59,487 nucleotides of DNA from Coprinus comatus (Eukaryota; Basidiomycota; Agaricomycetes; Agaricales; Agaricaceae), in assembly GCA_034638255.1 (NCBI GenBank), contig JAWPGT010000111.1:1-59487 (forward strand), read 5' to 3'. Of the stretch, positions 34,085-47,468 are shown in pieces; position 1 is the first letter of the stretch, and each line of letters starts with the position of its first letter. The position numbers and the translations under genes were made by a program. The notes below the pieces were generated by a model. The model made no database searches, had not been told where the DNA came from, and worked only from the letters and a program-made list of their open reading frames with translations.

Positions 34085-37000
34085 TTACAACTTGAAACAG
34101 TAGGTAGTTGATCAGGGATAAAATATGGAACACATGCCAAAGTACAAATAGGAAAGACAAAAACAATGACCTACATGGACATAGCAAACTTTGACAGATA
34201 CGATATGATAGCAGGGACACTGTTTATGTGACAAAATAAAGTGAAACTAGACTTTGAAGACAACACCATACAAATCAACAATAAAAAAATACCAGCATTG
34301 TTGATAATCAAGAAGGAAGGAGACTCATGAACATGAAGATATCAAAGTACTGAAAAGGTTCAACATTGACTAGCTGAAGAGAAACTTAGTGGAGGAAATA
34401 AAGATGACCAAAGACAACGGAAAGCTACAAATAACAATACCAAGAAAAGTACAGAAATAATATGACCCAACCTAGATGAATACCTCTTCTATGACCCTTG
34501 AATACCAAAAGAATGGAACCAGATGATACACAACATGAGCCAAACAACTACCAACTGACTTATCCAAAATGCATATAGACAACTGAGAACTGATGATATA
34601 ATACAAACCCAAAAATTTCAAGATACAAAAACTGCAAAAAGTTTACACATGTTATGACCACGAACCGTTAAGCTGAACACTCCTGGAACTTAAACGCTAG
34701 AGTGCAGTCGTGTAGGAACGTGCGATCAATAAACACTCTGCTGCAATCTCAAGGCCTTTCAACCTAGTGACCGAGAGGTATGGAGACAGAGATGTATAAG
34801 GGCTACAACAGAAGAGATTAAAGCTTAAGGCTTTAATCGTCTAATACAGTGAGTATTTATACTATTCTAGGAGTGTACCTATTAATAGCTACTAACTACG
34901 TATATCCCAAATACTCGTCATCGCTTTATAATCTACTCCATACACAATGCTAGAACTGTCAACAGGAGTAGGTGAGACATCGGGGTCGGGGACTATTTAC
35001 TCCATATACAATGAAAGATTAGTCAACAGGAGTAAAATGACGAAACAGATAACTAATACTGGAGTTGGGGAAATGTATACTTCTAAGCATAAGTGGAGTC
35101 TCATACTTAGTTCGACGTTAGGTCATAACGATGTCATAGTGATGTCACTGTGATGTCACCGGGGAATGGTATGTCAAGCGGAGTCGTCCATGGTGTCATC
35201 GTTGGGAATGAGTTCGGGGAAGATGGCGAACAAGTCTTCCTCGGTGGTGGTGGTACGGGCCGGTGGTTTGGGTGGACTCGTAACAACACATGTACTGACT
35301 AAACACTGAACCACATAAGAATGATAAATACAAATACAACTTTGAAAGAAAAATAAAGAAACCATTAGATAGAATAATAGAAGATCCATGAATAGAAAAC
35401 TTACAAAAACAATGGTTTGAAAATTACAAAGATATAATGAATGGCACACCAAACCAGCTACCACCAATGAGGGATGTCAACCACAAAATAAACTTAATAG
35501 ATGAAAGGAAACAATATAAATACCACTTGCCCCGATGCCCAAATGCAATAAAAGGACAATTCCATGAAAAAATGAACAAATACTTAGATGCAGGATGGTG
35601 GGAATACAAACTGGCAAGTCAAGCAGCCCCCCTACTATGCATAGCAAAAAAAGATGGCAAACTCAGAATGGTAATTGACACACAACAAAAAAATGACAAC
35701 ACAATAAAAGATATGACACCACTGCCAGACCAAGAAACAATATGAGAAGACATGGCAGTAGCAAAATACCAATCAAAAATAGACCTATCAGATGCATATG
35801 AACAAGTATGCATAATGGCATGAGACATAGACAATACAGCATTTGCAACAATATCAGGAACATGCATAAGTAACATCATGCAACAAGGCAACTGTAATGC
35901 ACCAGCTACCTTCCAAAGACTAATGACATATATCTTCAGGGATATAATAGGGATATACATACACATATACCTAGACGACATATTTATATACTCAAACTCA
36001 ATAGAGGATCATGAAAAACACTTAAAAACAGTATTTGACAGACTATGAAAAGAACAATTATACACCAAAGCATCCAAATGTGAACTATATGCCAAGGAAA
36101 TAGATTGCCTTGGACACAAAATAAATGATCAAGGAATTCACCTGGATACAGATAAATTATCAAAAATACATGACTGGAAAATACAGTACCACAGAACTAT
36201 AACAACATACAACGATTTGCAGGACTCATCAACTACCTAGCAAACTTCTTACCAAACATAGCAATGTACACTGGACCACTAATGTCAATAACACAAAATG
36301 GGACCCCATTCCATTGGAGACCACTGCACCAAAGATGCTTCAACATAATAAACACATATGTCAAAAAACACCAATATTAAAACCAATAAACACAAAATCA
36401 GATGAACCTATATGGGTCATATGTGATGTGTCAAAAACAGGGATAGGAGCTATGTATGGACAAGGATTAACATGGAACAAATGCCATCCAGCAGGACTAA
36501 TGTCAAAAAAATTCACACCAGCACAGCAAAACTACGCAGTTCACGAAATGGAAACATTAGCAATACTGGAAGCACTTACAAAATGGGAATATAAACTGAC
36601 AGGAGTACCAATTGTATATATCATAATAGACCATAAAGCATTAGAATTCTTTAACACACAATCACAACTATCACAACAACAGTATAGATAGACAGAATAC
36701 ATGGCACATTTCCATTTTGATATCACATACATCAAAGGAGAGCAGAACAAAATTGCCGACTACCTGAGTAGATACTTTGAAAGTGATTCACCATCTGAAG
36801 TTGCAGAACCACATGACTATGTCAGTGTGGACAAGAAAATGGACCCAACAGGTGAAGACTTACTATTGCTATGCACATACAAAATTAATCAGAAAGTAAT
36901 CAAAATATGAGCAATGGTGACAAGAGGAATAAAGAAACAGATCCAACTCAGGGAACAAAGAGAGGAACATGAAAAAGAAGCTGCAATCTTAAATGAATTA

Positions 37001-38555
37001 CAAAATGAAGAACATGAACAGAACCAAAATACAATAACTAAAGAATCATCAAAGGAAACTATGGACCAAACAATGATAACCAAAATAACAACAAACAAAC
37101 TACAGAAAGGATATGAAGTAGACAAACTATTCCAAACTATACTAGAAAAACCCCATGACAATGCAAAAACATTCAAGATAAAAAACAACATTATATACAC
37201 CTGAAATACACATGGAGATGAAGTAACATGTATACCAAATGATTGAAAAATGATAACAAGCATAATAGAAAATGGACACAAGATAGTAGGCCACTTTGGA
37301 GAATTGAAAACAAGTGACTATATATGACAATGGTATTGGTGGCCAGGAATGGCCAAAGATATAAGAGAATTCTATAAATCTTGCTCAATATGTCAAATGT
37401 CAAAAGTACCAAATAACAAACCAACCGGAAAGACACATGCATTACCAATACTAAGCCAACCATGGGAATCCATAGGTATGGACTTTATAGGCCCATTTCC
37501 AGAATCAAAAGGGTATGATTACCTATGGGTAATAATTTGCCAACTAATGAGCATGGTCCACCTAATACCAATGAAGACAACAAATACTGCAGAAGAACTA
37601 TCTTGGATTTATGTGAAGGAAATAGTTCAGCTATATGGACTACCAAAATTGATAGTAAGTGATAGGGACTCAAAGTTTACATCCAAATGGTGGAAGGAAA
37701 CCCACAGAATTCTGGGAACAAAATTATTAATGTCAACCTCATTCCATCCCCAAATGGATGGACAAACAGAACACACCAACAGGAACATTGGCCAAATTCT
37801 GAGGGCAATGGTTCAACATGATCAGAGAAACTGGGTGGATAAACTACCCTTAGTAGAATTCGCAATAAATTGCAGTATATCAGAAACAACAAAATATACA
37901 CCATTTGAGCTAAATAACAGATACCTACCACAAATGATAAAAGAAATAGGCCTAGACCAACAAATTCTGAATGGCATACAGAAATTTGCAAAAACAGCAT
38001 TATTAAACCTGGCAGAAGCACATGACGCCATAATAGAAGCAAGAACATTCCAAACAGCACAATCTAATAGATAAAAAAGACAAGAACCCAAGATTATGGT
38101 AGACGACCTCGTATATCTATTAACAAAAAACATCAAACTCCCAAGAAACTGAACAACAAAGCTGTGTCCTAAATACATTGGCCCATATAAAGTAGTGGAA
38201 GCAAGACCAGAAACATCCAACTACACACTAGAACTGCCAGTGTCATTAAAAACATGATGCATACACCCAACATTTCACATAAACTTACTGAAACCATATA
38301 TACCCAATAATGACGTATTATTCCCTGACTGAAATGAACCAGAACCTTATGATTTTGGAGCTGCAGATGACCAGGAATGGTACATTGAAGAAATTGTAGG
38401 CCATCAAAAGAAGGGAAGAGTAATAGAATTTGAAGTCAGATGGACAATGGGCAACACCATATGGGAATCATTAAACACATGCAAAGACCTTGCAGTACTA
38501 GACAGATACCTAACACTACATGGAACAAATGACATAAGAAAACTGCCATTACGAA
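34085..38555 (+). pseudogene. gypsy A pol: protease, reverse transcriptase, RNase H, integrase, chromodomain-like end
   Basis: Decayed Ty3/gypsy polyprotein, truncated at its 5' end (no gag, no 5' LTR). Order seen: the C-terminal part of the protease (YMDIANFDRYDMIAGT, 34165), then RT from 35415 (RDVNHKINLIDE, YHLPRCP, DAGWWEYKLASQAAPLLCI, SKIDLSDAYEQV, the YLDD box near 35970, CLGHKIND). RNase H is near 36400-36720 (CDVSKTGIGAMYGQ, IIDHKALEFF). The integrase zinc region and core lie at 37260-38060 (GHFG, CSICQ, GMDFIGPFP, VSDRDSKF, HPQMDGQTEH). A chromodomain-like end follows (EWYIEEIVGHQ, FEVRW). Many in-frame TGAs break it, most at positions where the family has Arg (for example 34229, 35743, 36046, 37244, 37325, 38150, 38255, 38330). 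A solo LTR splits it at 34650. Confidence 0.88.
34650..35285. mobile_element. solo LTR D inside gypsy A (636 bp)
   Basis: Ends TGTTA and TAACA, flanked by perfect ACACA duplications at 34645-34649 and 35286-35290. Its base composition is less A-rich than the host element. Read on the minus strand, its edge encodes a proline/threonine-rich tail ending ELIPNDDTMDDSA and stop, which suggests that the parent element's pol frame ends inside its LTR. No other copy occurs in the window. Confidence 0.83.
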
Positions 38556-39910
38556 ATGAAAAATGAACACCCACATGAAGAATATAAAATAATGATAGGA
38601 AAGGAAGACATGACAACCAACTTACTCAACTCACTGCACACCCACAATATGAGCACCACCAACAACAGCAACAACAACAAAAACAGCTTGTTGAGATGGG
38701 ATGAGATTGTTGAAAGGGAGGAGGGGGGAGGAGTAGTGAGGAGCACCACACAAACGAGACTGCAGAACATTGGAATAACCAACAATGACGAACCATTAAC
38801 AATAATTGAATTATTGTTAGACAAAATTGAACTCATCACAAATGAACAAACTAACAGACCAATGAAAAAGAGACTGGTTGAACATATTACCCCAAATCAC
38901 AATATCAGTAAATCAACTATACACCCATTTTTCACGAGTGCCAACAGTGGAGCTACCAGCAGCACATCAAATATACACCCATTCTTCACTAGTAGTAACC
39001 AATCCATCTACTACGGCACCCCGGCCAGTTACAAGTATAACAGAGAAGCCAGAGTAGAAGTGAGGGGAGATACACCACCAAGCAACTTACATGGATGGGA
39101 AACATTCAAACGAGATAATATTACCAAATGACACAACAACATGCAAGGCATACTAACCTACCACTGCTACTATTCCCAACTTAGCAATATTGTATACACT
39201 GGGAACCTAGCAAAAGCTGCCACTCAATATGAGAAAAACACTCGAACACCATTCATACCTAACCTACAACACCCAATATACTTCACATCCCCATGAGATC
39301 TACCAACAACCATAATGGAGGTGCAAGGATTGATGACACTCATAACCGACACCACCCAGGAGTTAGGATTCATCAGGGCAGAAAGTTATGTTCTGTTGTT
39401 TGAACTATACTGTATAGCCTGCCAAGTAACCAAAGACCTCTGAGACGAACCTATGTGATGGATCATCACCACTGACTTTGACCCTATTAGGGATATGCCT
39501 GACATTGACCTAAGCAACTTCTGACCACTTGGAGTGATCTGGAAATGGCTATCCCACTTCCCCTATCCCACTGAACAAACTCTACCCAAGATAGACATAT
39601 ACAAACTACTCCATGTTGATCTACATGCAGAAGTTCTACTATACCAAAGTCCCCTGGGACTGGATGATCAATCCCTGGCATAGCTATTGACCAGATGCTC
39701 AGAGTCAATTGGTGATCTGTATTTGGGCATGGACTGGCCAGGCTATTATGCTACTCAGACAACTGTGAACGACATGCCAAATTTAGTAAATTCTTCACCT
39801 TCATTGTAGTGCAAGCATGGGTATATCACAAATACATAGCATACCACCACCAGGACACCTTCCATCCCATCACTGGACCAAGGTACCACTTATTCCCTAT
39901 CAACCTGGAC
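38556..39910 (+). pseudogene. gypsy A third ORF (downstream of pol), part 1
   Basis: Begins with an ATG at 38556, a few bases after the pol chromodomain, and is open to 39131. The frame is rich in Asn, Thr and Ser with a repeated IHPFFTS motif. Beyond 39131 the reading goes on with TGA stops at 39295 and nearby, and with LPKIDIYKLLHVDLHAEVLLY near 39600. At 39910 it is cut by gypsy B. The continuation lies inverted at 51534-51186 and then at 52061-52623. It has no recognised domain; a structural or accessory product of this gypsy lineage is a guess. Confidence 0.6.
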
Positions 39911-40440
39911 TGTTACGGTTTCATATTTATCACCACTAATCATTAGAACTAATGATGGACGATAGTGTACTTTCTCTTACTCGTTTCACATAGCCTTGGA
40001 CTACTGTTTCGTATAGCCTTGGACTAGTACTTTCTACGGACTTCCACTTGTCGTTTCACTCACTGTTTCAGCTGTAGATAGTTTCACCTTTCTGTCTCAC
40101 ATGTATCACACACAGCTTACAACCTGTACATCGTAGTTGTATAAATACATGGACAGTGACAGAGATTAAGCTTCAGCTTAATACTCTAACGTCTCTCATT
40201 CTACTTGCTATCTCGCTCTTTGTCCTCTGCCTGATAACCCTAGAACTCAGAGTCAGCTCTAACTCCTGCACAAACGGCTTACTAGTAAGGAACACCTGTG
40301 ATCTACAGTCTGAGTACTGTGGAGGTCGTCCTCTGAAAGTAGTCTCAGTAAGAGTAGACGTTCTCTTCCTACAAGCACCTTGAAGAGGTCCATCGTAGCA
40401 TTGTCTATACCGAAACGGAGGTATAGGCAAGATTATAACA
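39911..40440 (+). repeat. gypsy B 5' LTR (530 bp)
   Basis: Ends TGTTA and TAACA. A TATA-like GTATAAATACATGG at about 40138 could start the transcript. It differs from the 3' LTR at many sites, including a block around 40185-40250, while the 3' LTR and the inverted solo LTR resemble each other more closely there. Confidence 0.92.
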
Positions 40441-41134
40441 TTGTATTAAGCTACAACTCGACGAATCCCTAACCAGGATATCTGTCATCGTCTTCCTCCG
40501 CGAACCTCTAACCCAGGTCTCTGCACTTGTCACCCTCCCCAACCCAACTCCGTGCGAACTCCTAACCAGAGTCTCTGCTACCCCTCTGCTTTTATTCCTT
40601 TGACAACTGCCTAACCTGCAACCGTCATTATTTGGAAAATTAGCACAAACCTTCACACATAGGATCAAGATCTGGGCTGATAACATACCTCACCGTCGAG
40701 CAGGACTACCTTAAGCAAGTAGTGGCTGAGAACATACCCTTTTAAAGAAGAAGGGCTGCCTTTAGCAAGCAGCACCCCAAGTTTCCACAATTGCCTCCCA
40801 CCGAATTTCCTCTTCCACCCCCTCGTCTTCCAGACAACCACCCATATCCAGAGACACAAACGAACAAGAACTAGTTGATCTCTTTGACTCCACCATACGA
40901 ATCCCAGAGGTCAGCACAATCTTTGGAACTCCTTCAATCAGGAGGTACCTTCTGCCCGGAATCAAACTTTCAAACAACCAACAAAGTTGTCTTGTTGATA
41001 CCTGGAAACGATTTCAAGAACTCAACAAAGCAGGAAGTTCCCAAATCACTGCCGACATCCACTACATCTTCTGATTCCTACTATCCTATAAATCCACCTC
41101 ACTTCTTATCCGAGTCAACACCTACGACCTATAC

Positions 41135-42455
41135 TTGGTAGTTGACGGACTCTATCAACCCACCATCGCAAACCCCAATCTTACAACTGATATTGAAGTC
41201 GACAAAACCAAAACTTTATTCTACAGCAACGAACTTGCAAACCTCAGAAACACAGTCCGCAACAAGATCATTGCTCTAGATCTATTCCCTACATCATCAC
41301 CTATCCGAACTCATCCTCCCAATCCCAATCCCTCATCACCTGACGACGCTTCTATCCACTCAAATTCACAAACCCACTCTCGTGCACAATCACCTACACC
41401 CAGAAATCCAGCTCGTCCTCCTTCCAGAATGACCGATCAACCTAACGAAGAAAACTACAATGGAAAGTTCGATATCCCTATCGAAAAGTTTGATGGAAAA
41501 CCCATCCATTATGAGAATTGGAAAGATAGCATCATCCTTGCTCTACAATCGAAACCCAAATACTTTCGAAACAGTGCTATTCAAACAGAACAAGCCATAC
41601 CAGTTGTTCTCCAATTATTAACTCATGGGAGTTGTGGTCATTTCCGAAGGCAATACTTGAGTTCTCATAGAGGAGAAGAAGCTGGAACATACAGATATGG
41701 AACATGGTGTGATTTCATCACAAGTCTTGACCGAGCTTTCCAACCCCATGCTGAAGCTGCCGATGCTCACAACAAGCTCAAGACTTATCGCATGCTTCCT
41801 TGGCAAAATATGGAAGATCATGTTAATAATGTCAAACAACTTCTTGACTTAGCTGGAATTGACAATGACGCCTACAAAGTCGATTCATTCCATTCTACCC
41901 TCCCTCCTAAAATCCGAGAAGCCATTGCTCTTCACTACCCTCAACCAACTACATTCAATGAATGGACTACCATTGCCACCCAACTTGATCAAGCTATCCG
42001 TCAGATCAACCACAAACCTCGTCCTCCAAAAAGCTATCAGAGACACAACTTCAACATCTCCAAACTACCCCAAGGAGAACCAATGGAGATTGATGCTGCT
42101 GGACGATATGATGATGATGAATATGAAGAAGTCGGAATCCCAGATTTTGACTCTTCCGATTCAGAAGAATCTGACGAAGAAAATGAAGCTGAATTAATTC
42201 TTGGAATGGTCCTTACGGAATGACAAAAGGAACGTCGTAGCTGAGGTGTCTGCTTCTCCTGTGGAAATGCTGGACATTTCTTCTGAGAATGCCCCAAATG
42301 TCAATCCTCATCCTCCAAACCCTGCAACAAGAAATCATCCTCATCAAACAGACCTTTCAAAAAGAAGAAGAAGAACAATGGAATTGACAAATTCCAAAGC
42401 TTCATGAAAGTGGCATCAACACTGATTGAAGATGAAGAAGATTTGAATTTTTAGG
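41135..42455 (+). pseudogene. gypsy B gag
   Basis: Capsid-like polyprotein: a Pro/Ser-rich N-terminal part, then FDIPIEKFDGKPIHYENWKDS and WCDFITSLDRAFQP with ARM-like retrotransposon gag helices. An acidic stretch (DDDEYEEVG...SDSEESDEENE) and a zinc knuckle CFSCGNAGHFF.ECPKC follow. TGA stops at 42221, 42242 and 42284 interrupt the knuckle region, the last at the usual basic position of the knuckle. No good ATG is evident at the front; the frame is open from before 41135 and the first internal Met of note is in RMTDQPNEEN. Confidence 0.78.
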
Positions 42456-42462
42456 CCGGGTT

Positions 42463-45400
42463 TTGCTTAAGGCGACAAGTCGAACCCATCCAGCCTCCGC
42501 TATCCTTTTGGTGATTCATGAAGACTCTCAAGACTCAGACAATCTCTCCTTTACAGACGATGAATTGGACATTAGTACTACTCACTCCTCTACCTCAAAG
42601 ACAATGGACATACCAGACCCTATTTATTCTCCCGAACCAGACAATTCACCTCCAGTGAACATTTCCGTTATTCCTCTCATTCTGTCCCGCAACGAAAAAT
42701 CTATTTATCTACCCATCTATCTTCAAAATCACCGCTCCCACCAGATCGCCACCCTCAATGCCCTGATTGATTCAGGAGCTCAAGGAAACTTTGTTTCCAA
42801 GAAAACCGCACACTCCCTTAACCTCCAACGAATCCCTGTGGAAACCCCAATTGCTGTTACAAATGTTGATGGAACAGAAAATATCAGTGGAACAATCACT
42901 GAGAAAGTAGTTGTGGAATGTATCATTGATGGACGAAACATCAAGACAGATGCCTATGTTATTGGAATTGGAAAACACCCTGCCATTTTAGGGTTTTCCT
43001 TTTTGGAACAGTACAATCCCGACATTGATTGGACTGCCAAAACATTCCGATGGCATTCACCATCTTCCAGAACCATCTCTTGCTCCCAACTAGAAGATTC
43101 CATCACAATCAACGAAGTCACCTGCTACAGTGAAGACCCAGTTGATGTTCCAAAAAAACCTCCGCATTGCTGCACAATCGCTCCCCGATACCCTTGACAC
43201 TGGATTGGCTGGCCGCCTCATACAAATCAATGCCAAAACTTCTGCATCCCAACTTATATCCCAAAAGCATGCAAAAGCCACATCTTCCAATCCAAAGGAA
43301 ATAGTTCCTAGAACATTATGGAAATATCTTCCTGTCTTTGACAAGAAGGCTTCAGAACGATTTCCTCCATCATGACCTTGTGATCATCGCATTGATCTAA
43401 AAGAAACCTTCACTCCAAAGTCTTATAAACCATATCGCCTTGCACCGGCTGAAATGGATGAATTAAAGACCTTTCTTGATGAGAACCTAGCCAAAGGATA
43501 TATCTGACCATCTAAATCTCCTATGGCATCACCGTTCTTTTTTGTCAATAAGAAAGATGGAAAGTCTCTTAGACCATGTCAAGATTATCGCTATCTCAAT
43601 TCCCATACTGTGAAAAACACCTATCCCATTCCCAATGTCAGCTCAATTATGGACCGCCTCCATGGAGCTAAATACTTCACCAAAATGGATGTTCATCTTG
43701 GATATAACAACATTTGCATCTTTGATGGAGACCAATGGAAAGGAGCATTCAAGACTCCATTCGGTCTTTTCGAACCTACTGTTATGTTCTTTGGAATGAC
43801 AAACTCTCCTGCAACGTTGTAAGCGCAGGATCGTAGAGGACGACGAGGCGAGCACGATGACGAAGGAATGGAAGGAAACGGTTAAGAAATGACTGAGATA
43901 TAACACAAACACTGCAGACACTTGTATTAGACTAGAACATACAATAACTTCTTAATTACTCACCTGCAGACACTTGTATTAGACTAGAGAGTCTTCATGT
44001 GTCTGCAGGACGCTTCAGTAACGTGTGACATGACATTGTGATGTCACAGAAAGCGGAAATAATCTACAAGTCCAGAACTCCAAAGAGAATATCCAACCAC
44101 AACTCTTCTAACCTCAACCAACAATAAGTACTGACCTTGGGGACTGTCTAGAGCATTCCTGACAAATGTTCCAGGCAATGATGGATCATATCTTCTGAGA
44201 CCTCATTGACAAACCTGGTTGTACAGCAGTTATTGTCTATATGGATGACATTCTCATTTTCTCTGATAACAAGCAAGATCTTAACAAGATGACTCTTGAA
44301 GTTCTAAAAAGAGTCCAAGAAAATGATCTTTATCTCAAGACTGAGAAATGCAAATTCGAGAAAACCTCCATAGAATTCCTAGGAATGATGATAAGCCAGA
44401 ACAGTATTACCATGTCAGAAGACAAACTTGCTGGAATTGCAGAATGGCCTACACCAGCATCACAACGCGAAGTTAGAAAGTTCTTAGGATTTGCAAACTT
44501 CTACCGAAAATTCATCAGGAACTACACCAATATCACCCGTCCTCTAAATGACCTTCTACGCAAATCGGTAGCATTTAAATGGACCCCAGAAGCAGAAGAA
44601 GCTTTTAACACTGTTAAGGACATGTTTGCGAACGGATCTATCCTTCTCACTCCCGATCCTCACAAACCATTCCATGTCGAAACAGATGCTTCTGACTTTG
44701 CAACGGGCGGTGTTCTATGTCAAACTGATGAAAATGGAGTTACTCGTCCTTGTGCATTCCGTTCTAAATCCCTTGGACCTGCGGAACGCAACTATCCTAC
44801 TCCGGACAAAGAACTCCTTGCAATCAAACAAGCTTTTGATGACTGGTGCCACTACCTACTGGGATCACTGCATATAGTAACTGTGCACAGTGATCACAAC
44901 AATCTCCGTTTTTGGCAAGATTCACAGAAGCTGTCACGTCGTCAAGCTCACACATGGGCTGAACTGCAGAAATACAACTTTGTGATAAAACACAAACCAG
45001 GAAAAGAAACTCCTGCTGCAGATGCACTCTCTAGACGACCAGATCATAACTTTGACTCTGCCGAAGAAAATGTGGACATTGTGGTTTTACAAAACAAGCT
45101 ATTCTTAAACACCACTTCAACTGAACCTGCCTTAATTGCCCAAGAACCCACTCTGAAGGAGAAACAATGGCTTCTAGCACAGCATCATGATCATCATTCT
45201 GCAGGACACCCTGGAATAGATGAAACATTAAGATGAATTCAGTTAATAGTGAAATGGCCTGGAATGCGCGATTTCATTACCAACTATGTCAAAGCCTGTC
45301 CACAATGCCAACAATTCAAGATTGATCGGAATCCTGCAAAACCTCCATTCCAACCACTTCCTCCATCCGAATCCATGCGTGTTTTTGGCGATATAGCTAT

Positions 45401-46496
45401 GGACTTAATCACCGATCTCCCTCCTTGCGGAAAATTTGATTCTATATTATCCGTGATAGACCGCAGATTATCGAAGGCGATAATACTCTGTCCAATGTCA
45501 AAAACCTGCACCTTCGCCGATATTTCGAGACTCCTGATCAACAATGTCTACAAACAGTTTGGTACCCCCAACACTATTGTCTCAGATCGCAATCCTCATT
45601 TTGCCTCTAAAGCTGCCCAAAGGTTCTTTAAGATGCTCCAAATCGACTGGAAACCTTCTATGGCATACCATCCCCAAACAGATGGTGCAACAGAACAAGC
45701 CAATCAAGAGATTGAAACATATCTCTCGATCTACTGCAACAACCAACCGAACGACTGGGTCGATGCACTTCCACTTCTCGAATTCAGTTACAACTCCCGT
45801 CCCCACGCCGCCAACAAGCGATCACCACTAGAAATTATGACTGGAACAAATCCACCATCCTTCCCCAACGTTATGGAAGAATCTGGTGCACCATCAGTCG
45901 ATGATCATGTTCGAAAACTTGATTGTTTCAGACATGAAGCACTGCTAGCCTATCAATCTGTAGCTAAAGTGATATCTTCTTGTGTCAAACGCCCTCATTA
46001 TCCAACCTATAATGAAGGGGATGAAGTTTATCTAAACGCAAAGAACCTTCCCATCCAATACCAATCATCGAAGATCAAGCCGAAACATCAAGGTCCCTTC
46101 AAGATCTTAAAACGCAAAGGACCTCTGACTTATCAGCTTCTTCTACCAACTTCATGGAAGATCTATGATATGTTTCATGTGGCTCTGTTGAAACCCGCAG
46201 TTCAAAACGAGATCAACCCAAACAAGCCTTCCTCTGAAACCATCCCTGATTTGATAGATGGAGAAGAACACTGGGAAGTCGAAGCAATCATCAATCACAA
46301 AAGGAGTAGAAACAAAATGAAGTATTTGATCAAATGGAAGGGATTTCCTGACTCAGAGAATACTTGGGAACCAGAAGAGAATGTTTCAGACTCAGCAAAA
46401 GAACTGTTTGGAGAATACCAGAAGAACCATCGCCTTTCACTTAAAAGGGCTCCTCCAAAGAAGACACTCTCTACCCCCCCTCACAGATATAAATGA
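42463..46496 (+). pseudogene. gypsy B pol: protease, RT, RNase H, integrase, chromodomain
   Basis: The protease active site is LIDSGAQGNFVS (42760). RT runs from 43380: [35 protein letters not shown], then after solo LTR E the YMDD box (VYMDDILIFS, 44236), LGFANFYRKFI. RNase H (VETDASDFATGGVL; DHNNLRFW) extends to about 45050. The integrase has CPQCQQFK, then AMDLITDLPP, IVSDRNPHF and QTDGATEQANQEIE, keeping the D-D-E residues. A C-terminal chromodomain (HWEVEAIINHK, YLIKWKGFPDSENTWEPEEN) marks it as a chromovirus. Defects: a frameshift near 43140-43190, and TGAs at 43373, 43505, 44196 and 45234, mostly at conserved Arg. From 45249 to 46496 the frame is fully open. Confidence 0.9.
43818..44164 (+). 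mobile_element. solo LTR E inside gypsy B reverse transcriptase (347 bp)
   Basis: Begins TGTAAGCGCAGG and ends CCTGACA. Flanks AACGT (43813-43817) and AATGT (44165-44169) are a 5-bp duplication with one C/T change. Removing the LTR and one flank rejoins the RT codons of NSPAT and FQAMMDHIF exactly. The same LTR occurs inverted at 52186-52533. It contains two copies of CTGCAGACACTTGTATTAGA. Confidence 0.88.
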
Positions 46497-47468
46497 CCCA
46501 ACAACAAGACTCTACCCCAGGCCCTTCTCCTCTTGAATACTCGCCCTCCTCTCATTCATCTTCCACACCAAGCCTAAGCTCAACCACCAACGACACCTTT
46601 CTGTCACCAGCAACCACACCCCCTCGAACTGCATCTACAACAGGAGCTATCAATACTCTTCTTGCTTTCAATCCAGCTTTTGATCCTAACCAACTTCGAC
46701 TGGACGATCCAGAAGTTCAAGTTCTTCTTGATACTGCTATCGAGGATATTCCTCCTCACATTCTCAATCGCCTGCACATTGACACTCTTATCGCTCGTGG
46801 TACTTACCCACCTGGAACAACTCTGATTGAAGAACCCCAACTTGCTACAGCCATTGTCCTGGCAAGGTTCAATGCCATTCCACCTACCATGGATCAAACA
46901 GAGACACCCATTGCTCACCCCATACCCCGCATCGCAACCCCAGATGCAGTCTCTCCCCTCATTGAACGACCGACCACTGCACCCTCTAGGTCAGATGGTA
47001 ACTCGCCTGAACCAGTATTTGCGACAGAAATTCACCCGAGAAGCGCACCTGCGACCCCCTCCGTTCATAATTCAAGTACATCGGAATGGGGAAATCACTA
47101 TAACTGGAGAAGGGGAGTTGGACATCCAAACATGCTCTCCTACCATGAGGATGGAGAGGCACCACGAGAGTTACCAGCTGGATCCAATGCCGAGTTTCTC
47201 TCCCTTCCATATTTCGAGAAACTCTATGAACTCTGGAATGTCCTCACCCACATTGTGTCGATGGCACGAGCAGAACGATATGCTCCCACCTCCGCACCCG
47301 GTCGCTTGGCACAATTATACTTCGTTCGACAACTCGGGGAGACCGTTACCGAGTACCTCGCCCATGCATTGGAGATCTCAGAAGCCTCTACCCCCACAAC
47401 CAACCCTCCACGACCAGATGACCCAACGGGATTGAATGTTCCTAGAAATGTTGGACGTGAGAACCCCA

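Noticed and set aside
34947..35153. 68-codon frame in solo LTR D
   Set aside because: Lies wholly within an LTR and has no motif.
34085..39900. Alternative genetic code with TGA as a sense codon
   Set aside because: TGA stops also coincide with Trp/Gln-for-Arg changes and frameshifts, nearby host genes use TGA as stop (ammonium transporter, Pst2-like gene), and CpG decay explains the pattern more simply.
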